Origin: Falsirhodobacter deserti | Lineage (GTDB): Bacteria; Pseudomonadota; Alphaproteobacteria; Rhodobacterales; Rhodobacteraceae | Length of the DNA stretch: 64,000 bases | Assembly (NCBI RefSeq): GCF_004015795.1 | Contig: NZ_ML137219.1 | Coordinates: 59,930-123,929, forward strand | Reading direction: 5' to 3' | Shown here: positions 17,983 through 26,620 of the stretch, piece after piece | How positions within the stretch are numbered: position 1 is the stretch's first letter | Layout of the letters: every line of letters starts with the position of its first letter | The notes under the pieces: generated by a model | Databases searched by the model: none | What the model saw: the letters and a program-made list of their open reading frames with translations, nothing else | Told to the model about the DNA's origin: nothing | Made by a program: the position numbers and the translations under genes

Positions 17983-19086
17983 TTACGAGCCGCGACGGCT
18001 CAGCGCCCAAAGGTCCTGCCAGTCCTGCCGGCTGTTCCAGTCGTCCTGCGCGGTTGCCGCGTCATACTGCATCAGCGCGTCCGCATGGGCCCCCACGCCC
18101 GAGGGTTCATCGGCCGGAAGCGCGTTGTCCGTGTTGGTGGACATTTTGCCGTCGATCGCCTGCGGGGCAATACCTTCCTCCGTCAGAAGATAGTGGACGA
18201 ACAGTTTCGCCGCGTTGGGGCTGTCGCTGTCGGTCGTGATGAAGGCCAGCGAGGGGTAAAGCCAGCCGGCAAAGGGCTGCATGTCGGCGCAAAGGCCCAG
18301 CGTCATGCCATTGGCGTTTTCACGGAACTTGGCGGTGCTGACAAGGCCGATGAAGTTTTCGGTCGCATCGGGTGCGCCCACGGCTTCGGCCGCGTTTGAA
18401 TCGCTGTCGGTCAGCAGCGGCTGGTTTGCGGCCATGGCGGCCACCCAGGCCCCGGTCGCGCTGCTTTCATCCGTTTCCAGCGGCTTGCCGTAATGGGCTT
18501 CATAGGCGGCGGCCATCGCATCGTCGTGGTGCGTGGCCATCTGGTTGAACCAGTCGGTATAGGACGGCTTGCCCAGCGGATCCTGCATGCTGACATGGCC
18601 GCGCCATTCCGGCTCGGTCAGCTCCCATATGTTCGAAACGGGGCAGCTTTCGTTCAGCTCCGTGTTGAACGACCACACGTTGGGAGAGTTCACGACAACC
18701 AGCGGGTCGCGATACAGCGCCGGCACCTTGTCTTCCATGTCGGGCGGAAGATAGCTGGTGACGTATCCGGTATCGACCAGTTGCGCCATCGCGGCAGGCG
18801 CATCCGACAGGATGACGACGTCGGCGCGCACGTTGCCGGCCCGCGCCTCGCCCGTGACGATCTTCAGCGTGGCGGGGGCCTTGGATTTGATCCCCTCGGC
18901 CTGAAGGCCATAGGTTCGGGCGAAGGCGTCGGCCTGTTCCTTGATCTTGCCGGTGGAATCGTAAACCGTCAGGGGCGGTTCGGATCTCGCCGCCTCGATC
19001 AGGGCGTTCAGGTCGAAATCCTGCGCGGCGGCGGCGGTGGCGAAGGCGCTGCCCAGAAGGGCCGCGGAAACGGGAAGGAACTTCAT
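17983..19086 (-). CDS. ABC transporter substrate-binding protein (iron/phosphonate-type cluster)
   Basis: A 367-residue periplasmic protein with signal peptide MKFLPVSAALLGSAFATAAAA. The fold matches the Fe(III)/2-aminoethylphosphonate/hexose-phosphate class (LTVYDSTGKIKEQADAFARTYGL, ADVVILSDAPAAMAQLVDTGYV, AKLFVHYLLTEEG). The start at 19086 overlaps the ATPase stop (ATGA). The classic iron-binding tyrosine pair is not evident, and the operon carries two phosphatases, so an organophosphate ligand is favoured over iron. Ligand is an inference. Confidence 0.87.
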   Translation of the reverse strand: MKFLPVSAALLGSAFATAAAAQDFDLNALIEAARSEPPLTVYDSTGKIKEQADAFARTYGLQAEGIKSKAPATLKIVTGEARAGNVRADVVILSDAPAAMAQLVDTGYVTSYLPPDMEDKVPALYRDPLVVVNSPNVWSFNTELNESCPVSNIWELTEPEWRGHVSMQDPLGKPSYTDWFNQMATHHDDAMAAAYEAHYGKPLETDESSATGAWVAAMAANQPLLTDSDSNAAEAVGAPDATENFIGLVSTAKFRENANGMTLGLCADMQPFAGWLYPSLAFITTDSDSPNAAKLFVHYLLTEEGIAPQAIDGKMSTNTDNALPADEPSGVGAHADALMQYDAATAQDDWNSRQDWQDLWALSRRGS

Positions 19087-20198
19087 CGGATGGTTTCCTG
19101 CACAAGGGCGGGTTGAAGGGAACGGGCCGGCGGGCACGGGATGCGCCCGCCGCAAGCGTCGAAAAGATGCAGCGCTTCGGGGCGGGGCAGGGCGTAAAGA
19201 CGCTGGCCTGCCTGCCAGCCGGGCGGCACATGGGTGACGTGGAAAAGCTGCCCCCCCTCGGCCGGGTGGCCAAGATCGAGGATCCATGATCCGCCCGTCG
19301 GCAGCACGGCGCGCAGATCCACCGGGATCGCGCCGGGGGTGGGGGTGCGCGACAGCATCACGCCTTCGGGCCGCAGCCCCACCGCCACCGCCTGCCGGAT
19401 GTCCGACAGGCCGCCGGCGGCCAGAATCGCATCGGCCAGCGCCGTGCCGGTGGCGATCATGTTGATGGGCGGGTTGCCGATGAATTCGGCCACGAAGCGG
19501 TTCGCGGGCTGGCCATAGATCTGGTCCGGCGTGCCCACCTGCTGCAGCTGGCCGCCATTCATCACCGCGATGCGGGTGGACAGGGTCATGGCTTCCCACT
19601 GGTCATGGGTGACGAACACGATGGTGGTGCCGAAATCGCGGTGCAGGCGGCTCAACTCCTCGCGCATGCGCAGGCGCAGCGCGGCGTCAAGGTTGGACAG
19701 CGGTTCATCCAGCAGCAGGACGCGCGGGTTCACGGCCAGCATCCGCGCCAGCGCCACACGCTGCTGTTGCCCGCCCGAAAGCTGCGAGGGATAGCGTGCG
19801 CCAAGCCCGTCGATCCGCAGCATGGCCATCACCTCGTTCACGCGGGCGCGGCGGGCGGCACGGTCCATCTTGCGCAGGCGCAGGCCGAATTCGATGTTCC
19901 GTTCCACCGTCATGTGCGGCCAAAGGGCATAGGACTGGAAGACCAGCCCGATCCCGCGTTTTTCGGGCGGCACGAAGCGGCCCTCCTGCACGCCGTCCAC
20001 GACCTGCCCGCGGATGGTGATGCGCCCGCCGGTCGATGTTTCCAGCCCCGCGATCATCCGCAGCATCGTCGTCTTGCCGCAGCCCGAAGGGCCGAGGATG
20101 CACATGAACTCCCCCTCCTCGATCCGCAGGGACACGTCGTTCACGACGGGGGTTTGGCCAAAGCGCTTGGCAAGATGGTCCAGTTCGATGATGGGCAT
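19083..20198 (-). CDS. ABC transporter ATP-binding protein (FbpC/PotA type)
   Basis: A 371-residue ATPase with Walker A GPSGCGKTT, Q-loop VFQSYAL, signature LSGGQQQRVALARM, Walker B LLLDEPLSNLD, H-loop VTHDQ. The C-terminal 130 residues form a TOBE/OB regulatory domain (FIGNPPINMI, VGLRPEGVML). ATG 20198 follows GGAGGCTGACC, 2 nt after the permease stop. It should power the 602-residue permease upstream. Confidence 0.92.
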   Translation of the reverse strand: MPIIELDHLAKRFGQTPVVNDVSLRIEEGEFMCILGPSGCGKTTMLRMIAGLETSTGGRITIRGQVVDGVQEGRFVPPEKRGIGLVFQSYALWPHMTVERNIEFGLRLRKMDRAARRARVNEVMAMLRIDGLGARYPSQLSGGQQQRVALARMLAVNPRVLLLDEPLSNLDAALRLRMREELSRLHRDFGTTIVFVTHDQWEAMTLSTRIAVMNGGQLQQVGTPDQIYGQPANRFVAEFIGNPPINMIATGTALADAILAAGGLSDIRQAVAVGLRPEGVMLSRTPTPGAIPVDLRAVLPTGGSWILDLGHPAEGGQLFHVTHVPPGWQAGQRLYALPRPEALHLFDACGGRIPCPPARSLQPALVQETIR

Positions 20199-20200
20199 GG

Positions 20201-22009
20201 TCAGCCTCCCACTCCGTTGGCAAGGCCGGTGCCCGTGATGCGATTGATGAGAACCGTTCCGCCCCAGGCCAGCAGCGCGATCATCAGCACGACCGCATTG
20301 GCCGCCTGCGTGTAGTTGTAGTCGATCAGCCGCAGCGACCATGTCGTCAGCACGTCGGTCGCAGGAACGGCAAGGATGATGAAAAGGCTGACGCCCTTGA
20401 TGCCCGAGATGAAGGGAAGCAGCACCGCCGCCACCATCGGCCCTTTCTGGATCGGAAGCACGATCGACCCGATGCGCCGCAGCCAGCCCGCGCCCGCGAT
20501 GCGGCCCGCTTCCTCCGCCTCCCGGCCAAGCTGCGTCATCGCCGCGATCCCCGAGCGGGAGGCGAAGGGCATCTGGTCGGCCACAAGCGCCAGAAGCAGG
20601 ATCAGGGGCGTGCCGTAAAGCGCCGGGATCGGCCCCACCGGCCCTGCGAACAGCGCAAGAAAGGCGGCGGCAAAGGCGATGCCCGGCACCAGATAGGGCA
20701 TGAACGTGATGTGGCGCAGCGCCGTTGCCAGCGCCCGCCACGGGCTGCGGATCACGACATATCCCACAAGCATCCCCAGAACGCCTGCGATGATCGACGC
20801 GGTTCCGACGATGGAGACCGAATTCCAGCCCGCCTGCCAGAATTCGGCGGTGCGCAGGATGCCGCTTGGCAGGGCGATGGTGTCAAGATCGGTGCCGATC
20901 CAGTAATCCAGGGTGAAGTTCCCGGCCGTGAACCGGCCCGGAATTCGCATCACGGTTGAAAGGGCCAGAACCGTCAGCGGGATGATGACGCCGTTGGCGA
21001 AGAAGCCGCCCGCCAGCCCGAAGGCGGGCCAGCGCCAGCCCCGCAGCGGTTGCGCGCGCCCCGTCTGCCCACCCTTGCCCGAGATGAGGGCGAAGCGCTG
21101 CGCCTCTCGCGTCATGCGGGCGTCAAGCAGCAGGGCGATCATGCCGATGGCCACGATGACGGCGCCGAACACCGCCGCGATGCCGTTCTGCTGCGTGCTG
21201 ATCGACCGGTAAAGCGAGGTGGACAGCGTTTCATATCCAACCGGCAGCCCAAGGATGTAGGGAACGGCGAATTCCCCGATCGCATCGGCAAAGATCAGAA
21301 GGCTTGCCGACAGCACGGCGGGGCGCATCAGCGGCAGCACGATCGTCCACGTGATGCGCGGGCCGGATGCGCCCAGCACGCGGGCCACGTCCTCCAGCTG
21401 TGCATCCAGACGGCGCAGCGCGTTGCCCGTCAGCAGGATCACGAAGGGGATATAGTGCAGCGACAGCACGATCACCGTGGGCAGCGCGCCATAGGCGATG
21501 CCGTCGGGAACGGCGATGCCCAGCGTTTGCGCCCAGCCGGGTTGCCCGCCGACGGTCTGGTTCTTGAACAGCGTGGTCCATGCCAGCGCGAAGGTCCATG
21601 TGGGCAGCATGAAGGGCACGATCAGCGCGGTGGAAAACCAGCGCCGCGCGGGCAGGTCCGTCCGCGCCACCAGCCATGCAAGAAGCGTACCCAGCGTGAT
21701 AGAAATGGCGATGGTGCAGGCCGCGATGGCCATCGTGTTGGCCAGCGGCGCCCAGAACAGGATTTCCGACATGCGCGAGGCGAAGACGCGGGCAAGGTAA
21801 TAGGTCGTGAACTCCCCCGCCTCCACGCCGGTGCGGATGCTATCGCCGGTCTGGCTGATGACCACGTCGCGCAGGATGGTGGCCAGCGGCGCTGCGATCA
21901 GCAGCCCGAACAGCGCCAGCAGGGCCACGCCGATGAACACCGTCGGATCCTGAAGGGCGATGGCGATGCGATGTCGCAGGGGGGCGGGCGGGGCAAGGGG
22001 GCCGAACAT
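20201..22009 (-). CDS. ABC transporter permease, double-length FbpB type
   Basis: A 602-residue membrane protein holding two permease modules in one chain, about 12 helices. Coupling loops are RVLGASGPRITWTIVLPLMRPA in the first half and RIAGAGWLRRIGSIVLPIQK in the second. This layout is normal for the iron/phosphonate/hexose-phosphate transporter family. ATG 22009 is chosen because GGAGAAATC precedes it; ATG 22027 is the alternative. It is the first gene of a minus-strand run of six coupled genes ending with the LacI regulator. Confidence 0.92.
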   Translation of the reverse strand: MFGPLAPPAPLRHRIAIALQDPTVFIGVALLALFGLLIAAPLATILRDVVISQTGDSIRTGVEAGEFTTYYLARVFASRMSEILFWAPLANTMAIAACTIAISITLGTLLAWLVARTDLPARRWFSTALIVPFMLPTWTFALAWTTLFKNQTVGGQPGWAQTLGIAVPDGIAYGALPTVIVLSLHYIPFVILLTGNALRRLDAQLEDVARVLGASGPRITWTIVLPLMRPAVLSASLLIFADAIGEFAVPYILGLPVGYETLSTSLYRSISTQQNGIAAVFGAVIVAIGMIALLLDARMTREAQRFALISGKGGQTGRAQPLRGWRWPAFGLAGGFFANGVIIPLTVLALSTVMRIPGRFTAGNFTLDYWIGTDLDTIALPSGILRTAEFWQAGWNSVSIVGTASIIAGVLGMLVGYVVIRSPWRALATALRHITFMPYLVPGIAFAAAFLALFAGPVGPIPALYGTPLILLLALVADQMPFASRSGIAAMTQLGREAEEAGRIAGAGWLRRIGSIVLPIQKGPMVAAVLLPFISGIKGVSLFIILAVPATDVLTTWSLRLIDYNYTQAANAVVLMIALLAWGGTVLINRITGTGLANGVGG

Positions 22010-22430
22010 GATTTCTCCGGTCGTCATCTGCCCCCGGTCTAGGGCGGCTGGATGACAGGAGCATGACGTTCTGCACATATGTGCATCAGCGTTGATTGGT
22101 CTATAATGCGTTTGTGTCGGGCAGGATGAAACATCGTGCAATCGCGCATTCCATCGCCAAAAGACGATCGATTGCGGGTTGCTGTTTTTCGGCAAGAGGG
22201 TTGGCAAAGGCGCCCGGTTGGTACCGTTTCACCCATGACGCATGCCTTTCCCGCCCCTCCGGTCAGTGATGTGTCAGCCTCCTGACCGTCGGCTCGCCCT
22301 TGTCGCAGTGGACCGGCAACGCGGTTTCGCAAGGCGGAATTCTCGATACCGGCACACATCTGCTGCGAAAGCCCTATATGCTGCCGCAACCGGCGCGAAA
22401 GGTGCGCAGCGTACTGGACGGGACAAGGCG
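22010..22430. other. 421-bp gene-free region between divergent genes
   Basis: No ORF here looks coding on either strand. The half near the permease should hold the promoter of the transport operon. A perfect TATAAT (plus strand, 22102-22107) has no good -35 partner. The half before the acetyltransferase contains a short protein-like stretch (TVGSPLSQWTGNAVSQGG near 22284-22337), without start or family, possibly a relic. Confidence 0.5.
22072..22085. promoter_or_regulatory. 14-bp perfect palindrome, candidate operator
   Basis: TGCACATATGTGCA lies 62 bp upstream of the permease ATG, where an operator of the transport operon would be expected. It does not have the CG centre of common LacI-family sites, so the LacI protein encoded at the end of the operon is only one candidate binder. 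Confidence 0.45.
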
Positions 22431-23009
22431 ATGACGGGAAAAAGTGAAAAGCAGAAGATGTTGGCGGGGGAGCCTTACCTTGCCACCGATCCCGAGCTGG
22501 CGCAGCTGCGAGAGCGGGCCTCGCAGTGGATGGACCGCTACAACGCCCGCATCGCCGGCCCCGACGCCGAGAAGCTGGCCCTCCTGCGCGAGATCATGGC
22601 CGAGGTGGGGGAGGAAACCTTCATCCGCCCGCCCTTCTTTTGCGACTATGGCGAAAATATCCGGCTGGGCTCGCGCATCTATGTGAACTTCAACTGTGTG
22701 ATCCTTGATGTGGCGCCGGTTGTCATCGGCGATGGCACCCTGATCGGCCCCGGCGCACAGATCCTGACGGCCGAGCATCCGGTGGAAGCTGGCCCGCGCG
22801 CCACGGGCATCGAAAGCGGCCGGCCCGTGCATATTGGGCGCGATGTGTGGATCGGGGCGGGGGCGCTGATCCTGCCGGGCGTGACGGTGGGCGACGGTGC
22901 CGTGATCGGGGCCGGTGCAGTGGTGACCCGTGATGTCGGCGCGGGCGTCCGGGTTGCGGGAAGCCCCGCCCGCGCCCTGCCTGCCGCGCAGCACCGGCCG
23001 GAACCCTGA
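22431..23009 (+). CDS. maa: Maltose/galactoside O-acetyltransferase family protein (LbH hexapeptide)
   Basis: A 192-residue left-handed beta-helix acetyltransferase. It has the N-terminal Mac domain (KMLAGEPYLATDPELAQLRERASQWMDRYN), then RPPFFCDYGENIRLGSRIYVNFNCVILD, the catalytic-histidine region LTAEHPVEAGPRA and hexapeptide repeats (IGAGALILPGVTVGDGAVIGAGAVVTRDV). It transfers acetyl from acetyl-CoA to a sugar hydroxyl. ATG 22431 is preceded only by a weak AAGG. The frame opens further upstream but that part is not protein-like. Confidence 0.9.
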   Translation: MTGKSEKQKMLAGEPYLATDPELAQLRERASQWMDRYNARIAGPDAEKLALLREIMAEVGEETFIRPPFFCDYGENIRLGSRIYVNFNCVILDVAPVVIGDGTLIGPGAQILTAEHPVEAGPRATGIESGRPVHIGRDVWIGAGALILPGVTVGDGAVIGAGAVVTRDVGAGVRVAGSPARALPAAQHRPEP

Positions 23010-23216
23010 CGGCTCAATCCTTATGCTATGACCATGCCCTTTGCGGGGCATGTGCACGTTTCAGGTCAGACGGCCTGCGGGCGCACAACATTCAGACAGA
23101 GGGACACAACCAACGGTATGGACACAACCACCGGTGGTGTGCCAGCCTCGGCTTCTGCCCCTGTTGGGCGGGACCATTACATTTGTTCTTGTTTAACGAG
23201 TTCTGGAGAGTTTTAG
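23010..23216. promoter_or_regulatory. Intergenic region with a hairpin, an 18-bp-spaced repeat and a palindrome
   Basis: A 7-bp stem (CATGCCC/GGGCATG, 23033-23052) follows the acetyltransferase and may be a weak terminator. Then GGACACAACCA occurs twice, 18 bp apart (23102-23112 and 23120-23130). The second copy runs into the palindrome ACCACCGGTGGT (23127-23138), flanked by CAC/GTG. This lies about 80 bp before the Hint gene and may be its operator region. Confidence 0.45.
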
Positions 23217-24245
23217 GTGGCGACAGGTGATTTGCGGCTCGGGTATTTTGTAGCTACCGGTGGCGAAGGCGTGGCGGCAGGTGATGCTGTCGGGCTTCTG
23301 CAGGCGGGGATCTTGCTTAGGTCCACCTTCCGGGAAAGCGCCTTTCTTGGCACAGGCCAGACTGCGACCATTCCCGGTCTTTCCACCCCGCAATCGGGCG
23401 CCTTCTTTCTGGACGAGGCCGGGAACACCTTCTTCGTTCCCGATGATCAGGGCGTGCTGGCGGGCCTTCCGGCAACCCCTGCCGTGTCCGGCCTTGACCT
23501 TGCGGTGGACACGGGCGCGATCGTCTTTCCGGATATCGACCGGGCGCGCCGGGGCAGTGACATTCCGCGCGCCGATCGTGCGCGGCGCGGGAATTCCCAT
23601 GCCGCAGGCGGGCCGCCCGCGTGCAGCGGTTCGGCCGGCCGGGCGGGCGGGGACGATGATGCGGTCGGGGAAACGGACCAGACACTGTGTTTCACGCCCG
23701 GTACGATGATCCGCACGCTGAGCGGCCTTTGTGCCATCGAAACGCTGAAGGCCGGCGACATGGTCCTGACGCGCGACAGCGGCATGCAGCCGGTTCGCTG
23801 GATCGGGCAGACGGTCGTGTCGGGGATGGGGCCGCTGGCGCCTGTCCGCCTGCGCCCGGGGGCCGTGCCGGACCTGACGGACGATCTGCTCGTCTCGCCG
23901 CAGCACAGCATGCTGATCGACGGGTATCGCGCGGACCTGCTGTTTGGCACCCGCGAGGTGCTGGCCCCGGCACGGCATCTGGTCGACGGGCATTACATCA
24001 CGGTCGAGGAGATGGAGAGCGTCACCTATATCCACCTGATGTTCGACCGGCACGAGGTTGTGTTCGCCAATGGCGCGGCTGCCGAAAGCTATCACCCTGC
24101 CATCTATGGCCTTGGCGGGTTGGACGACAAGGCGCGGGAGGAGATGTTCGCCATCTTCCCCGACCTGCGCGCAACGCCCGAAAACTATGGCAGGACGGCG
24201 CGGCGCGTGCTGAAAGGCTATGAGGTCAGCGCGCTGAGCTGGTGA
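23217..24245 (+). CDS. Hint-domain (Hedgehog/intein-type) protein
   Basis: A 342-residue protein. The C-terminal half is a Hint_2 module beginning CFTPGTMIRTLSGLCAIETLKAGDMVLTRD, with GMQPVRWIGQ, LVSPQHSMLIDGY and FDRHEVVFANGAAAESYHP. Such modules are common in Rhodobacterales proteins; the start cysteine and internal histidine are the residues for acyl shift and self-processing. The N-terminal 150 residues are low-complexity, without a clear domain. GTG 23217 is the start, with GGAGAG 13 nt upstream. Role unknown. Its 3' end overlaps the convergent small gene by 20 nt. Confidence 0.82.
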   Translation: MATGDLRLGYFVATGGEGVAAGDAVGLLQAGILLRSTFRESAFLGTGQTATIPGLSTPQSGAFFLDEAGNTFFVPDDQGVLAGLPATPAVSGLDLAVDTGAIVFPDIDRARRGSDIPRADRARRGNSHAAGGPPACSGSAGRAGGDDDAVGETDQTLCFTPGTMIRTLSGLCAIETLKAGDMVLTRDSGMQPVRWIGQTVVSGMGPLAPVRLRPGAVPDLTDDLLVSPQHSMLIDGYRADLLFGTREVLAPARHLVDGHYITVEEMESVTYIHLMFDRHEVVFANGAAAESYHPAIYGLGGLDDKAREEMFAIFPDLRATPENYGRTARRVLKGYEVSALSW

Positions 24246-24459
24246 GGCGCTTTTCGGTGGTCCCCTGCCTGCCCCCGTCCGGAAGCTTGCGGGTGGATAC
24301 CCAGATGATGGGCACCACCGACAGCAGGATGCCGGATACAAGCGCCCCCACCGCCAGCAGCCCGGACGAGGACATCTGCACCTCCAGATCCGCGGTCATT
24401 TTTCCGGCCTGAAGCCGGGCGTTGATGCGGTTGGGTTCGGGTTTCTTCAGCTCGCTCAT
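24226..24459 (-). CDS. Small single-span membrane protein
   Basis: A 77-residue hypothetical protein with one transmembrane helix (SGLLAVGALVSGILLSVVPIIWV, about residues 32-54), a charged N-terminus and a basic C-terminus. AAAGGAGG sits 9 nt before the ATG, a strong reason to accept it as a real gene. It diverges from nagA and its 3' end overlaps the Hint gene. No family recognised. Confidence 0.7.
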   Translation of the reverse strand: MSELKKPEPNRINARLQAGKMTADLEVQMSSSGLLAVGALVSGILLSVVPIIWVSTRKLPDGGRQGTTEKRLTSSAR

Positions 24460-24553
24460 GAAACTGCGCCTCCTTTTGTTTGGAAGGTGGCGGCGCGGCG
24501 GGGGATGTCAAACGGCTGTTCCCGCAGCAGGGCGGCTCTGCTATCGTCCGGGC

Positions 24554-25651
24554 ATGACAGCTTTTCGCGCCCCCCGCATCTTCGACGGAACCTGCTGGCA
24601 TGACGATGCCTGCCTTGTGGTGGAAGATGGCCGCATTGCCGCCATCACGCGCCCCATGGCCGGGGCGGTGCCCGTCAGCGGGTGGATCGTTCCCGGCCTT
24701 GTGGATCTTCAGGTCAATGGCGGCGGGGGCGTCCTGCTGAACAACGACCCCACGCCCGAAGGCATCGCGCGCATCCAGGCGGCCCATGCGCAGCATGGAA
24801 CAACCTCGCTTATGGTGACGCTGATCACCGACACGGCCGAGGTGACGGCCAGCGCGATAAAGGCCGCCGCCGCGACCGACGTGATGGGCCTGCATCTGGA
24901 AGGGCCGCATCTGGCCCTTTCGCGCAAGGGCACGCATGATCCCGCGCTGGTGCGCCCGCCGCAGCCGCAGGATATCGACGTGATGGTGGCGGCGGCGGCG
25001 CAGGTGCGGCTGATCTGCACCCTTGCCCCCGAGGTGGTCGCCCCCGCCGATATCCGCCGCCTTGCGGATGCGGGTGTGACGGTCAGCCTTGGCCATTCCG
25101 ACGCCACCTTCGCGCAGGCCTGCGCCGCCGCCGATGCGGGGGCGCGCATGGTCACCCACGTCTTCAACGCGATGAGCCAGCTTGCCCATCGCGCCCCCGG
25201 CCTTGTGGGGGCCGCGCTGGAGGATGGGCGGCTTTGGGCCGGGCTGATCGCCGATGGCTTCCACGTGGACGATGCGGCATTGCGGATCGCGATGCGGGCA
25301 AAGGACGGCCCCGCGCGGCTGTTTCTTGTCAGCGATGCAATGTCCACCGTGGGCACGCAGGATGACGGGTTCATGCTGAACGGGCGGCAGATTTACCGCA
25401 AGGGCGGCCGGCTGACGCTGGCCGACGGAACGCTTGCCGGGGCCGACATCGCGCTGATCGATGCGGTCCGGCATGCCCATGCCCTTGGCGTTCCGGTGGA
25501 GGAGGCGCTGCGCATGGCCACGGCCTATCCGGCGGCGGCGATGGGCGATGCCACGCGCGGGGGGCTTCGGGTGGGGCAGCGCGCAGATTTCCTGCACCTG
25601 TCGCCAGATCTGGCGCTGCGGGGCGTCTGGATCGCTGGCGTTCCCGCGTGA
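24554..25651 (+). CDS. nagA: N-acetylglucosamine-6-phosphate deacetylase
   Basis: A 365-residue amidohydrolase-fold enzyme that converts GlcNAc-6-P to glucosamine-6-P and acetate. Metal and substrate motifs: LHLEGPHL, SLGHSDATFAQA, THVFNAMSQL and the catalytic aspartate in FLVSDAMSTVG. ATG 24554 gives a normal NagA N-terminus, although no strong Shine-Dalgarno is seen. It overlaps the ROK kinase gene (GTGA), so kinase and deacetylase act in sequence on GlcNAc from peptidoglycan or chitin. No nagB is present here. Confidence 0.93.
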   Translation: MTAFRAPRIFDGTCWHDDACLVVEDGRIAAITRPMAGAVPVSGWIVPGLVDLQVNGGGGVLLNNDPTPEGIARIQAAHAQHGTTSLMVTLITDTAEVTASAIKAAAATDVMGLHLEGPHLALSRKGTHDPALVRPPQPQDIDVMVAAAAQVRLICTLAPEVVAPADIRRLADAGVTVSLGHSDATFAQACAAADAGARMVTHVFNAMSQLAHRAPGLVGAALEDGRLWAGLIADGFHVDDAALRIAMRAKDGPARLFLVSDAMSTVGTQDDGFMLNGRQIYRKGGRLTLADGTLAGADIALIDAVRHAHALGVPVEEALRMATAYPAAAMGDATRGGLRVGQRADFLHLSPDLALRGVWIAGVPA

Positions 25652-26520
25652 TCCTTTGCTTCGACATCGGCGGCACCGCGATCAAGGTGGCCGAGGTGAC
25701 GGGGCCGCAAGGTCCGGGCATGCCCTACCGCTTGCCCACCCCCACGCATGATTTCGCTGCTTTTGTGGCAGCGATGCGCAAGGCGGTTGCGGCGGCCAGC
25801 CAGCCGCCGCGCATCCTTGCCATCTCCATCGCGGGGGCGGTGGACAAGGCGGGGCTGGCGACGGTGGCCAACATCCCTTGCCTGACCGGCCGCCCGCTTG
25901 CGCAGGATCTGCAGGCCGCACTTGGCCTGCCCGTGGTGCTGGCCAACGATGCCGACTGTTTTGCGATGGCCGAAGCCGTGCAGGGCGCGGGGCGCGGCCA
26001 TGACGTGGTGCTGGGCATTATCCTTGGCACCGGCGTCGGGGGCGGTGTCGTGGCGGGCGGCAGGCTGATCGCGGCCGCGGGCGAGTGGGGGCACGGCCCC
26101 GTTCTGGCCCATCGCGCGGATGTTCCGGTTCTGCGCTGCGGGTGCGGGCAGACGGGATGCCTTGATACGCTGGGGGGCGCGCGGGGGATGGAGCATCTGC
26201 ACCGGCACCTGCACGGGGCGGGGGCCGACAGCCGTGCCATCGTCTCAGGCTGGCAGGCCGGCGATCCCGCATCCGCGGCCACGGTCCGGCTGTGGTGCGA
26301 CGTGCTGGCCGGGCCGCTGGCGATGGTGGCGAACCTGCTGACGCCGGGGGTCATCGCGGCAGGGGGCGGGCTTGCATCCTCGGCCCCGCTGGTTGCGATG
26401 CTGGACGGGGCGGTCCGCCAGCGCATCCTGCGCCGCATGGACGGACCGCTGGTCGTGCCGGCCACCGCGGGGGAGGAACCGGGGCTGATCGGTGCGGCCG
26501 CCCTTGCCTGCGCGGCCTGA
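25648..26520 (+). CDS. ROK-family sugar kinase, likely N-acetylglucosamine kinase
   Basis: A 290-residue ROK kinase: phosphate-binding DIGGTAIKVAEV at the N-terminus, VVLANDADCFAMAEA, LGTGVGGGVV, EWGHGP and the zinc-binding CGCGQTGCLDTLGG. Coupling to nagA by a 4-nt overlap (GTG start at 25648) suggests it phosphorylates N-acetylglucosamine, or N-acetylmannosamine, at position 6. Specificity is inferred from context. Confidence 0.88.
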   Translation: MILCFDIGGTAIKVAEVTGPQGPGMPYRLPTPTHDFAAFVAAMRKAVAAASQPPRILAISIAGAVDKAGLATVANIPCLTGRPLAQDLQAALGLPVVLANDADCFAMAEAVQGAGRGHDVVLGIILGTGVGGGVVAGGRLIAAAGEWGHGPVLAHRADVPVLRCGCGQTGCLDTLGGARGMEHLHRHLHGAGADSRAIVSGWQAGDPASAATVRLWCDVLAGPLAMVANLLTPGVIAAGGGLASSAPLVAMLDGAVRQRILRRMDGPLVVPATAGEEPGLIGAAALACAA

Positions 26521-26535
26521 CGCTGCCACCGGATC

Positions 26536-26559
26536 GCTGTGCGGAACCACCCGCACAGC
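26536..26559 (+). terminator. Hairpin after nagA-kinase operon
   Basis: A perfect 9-bp stem GCTGTGCGG/CCGCACAGC with a 6-nt loop starts 15 bp after the kinase stop. There is no U-run after it, so it could be a rho-independent terminator of the weak high-GC type or only an mRNA-stabilising hairpin. Confidence 0.5.
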
Positions 26560-26620
26560 CGGGGGTTGTGACCGCGCCGGGGCAAAGGCCCCGCAGGTCC
26601 ACGCCAACCCGGAGGATACA

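Noticed and set aside
22102..22107. TATAAT as a plus-strand promoter of the acetyltransferase
   Set aside because: No -35 hexamer at 16-18 bp, and it is more than 300 bp from the gene.
22039..22389. Minus ORF of 116 codons in the region before the permease gene
   Set aside because: No Shine-Dalgarno, no domain, mixed composition, and it covers the promoter region of the transport operon.
22242..22430. 63-codon upstream extension of the acetyltransferase frame
   Set aside because: The extension is not protein-like and the normal family N-terminus begins at 22431.
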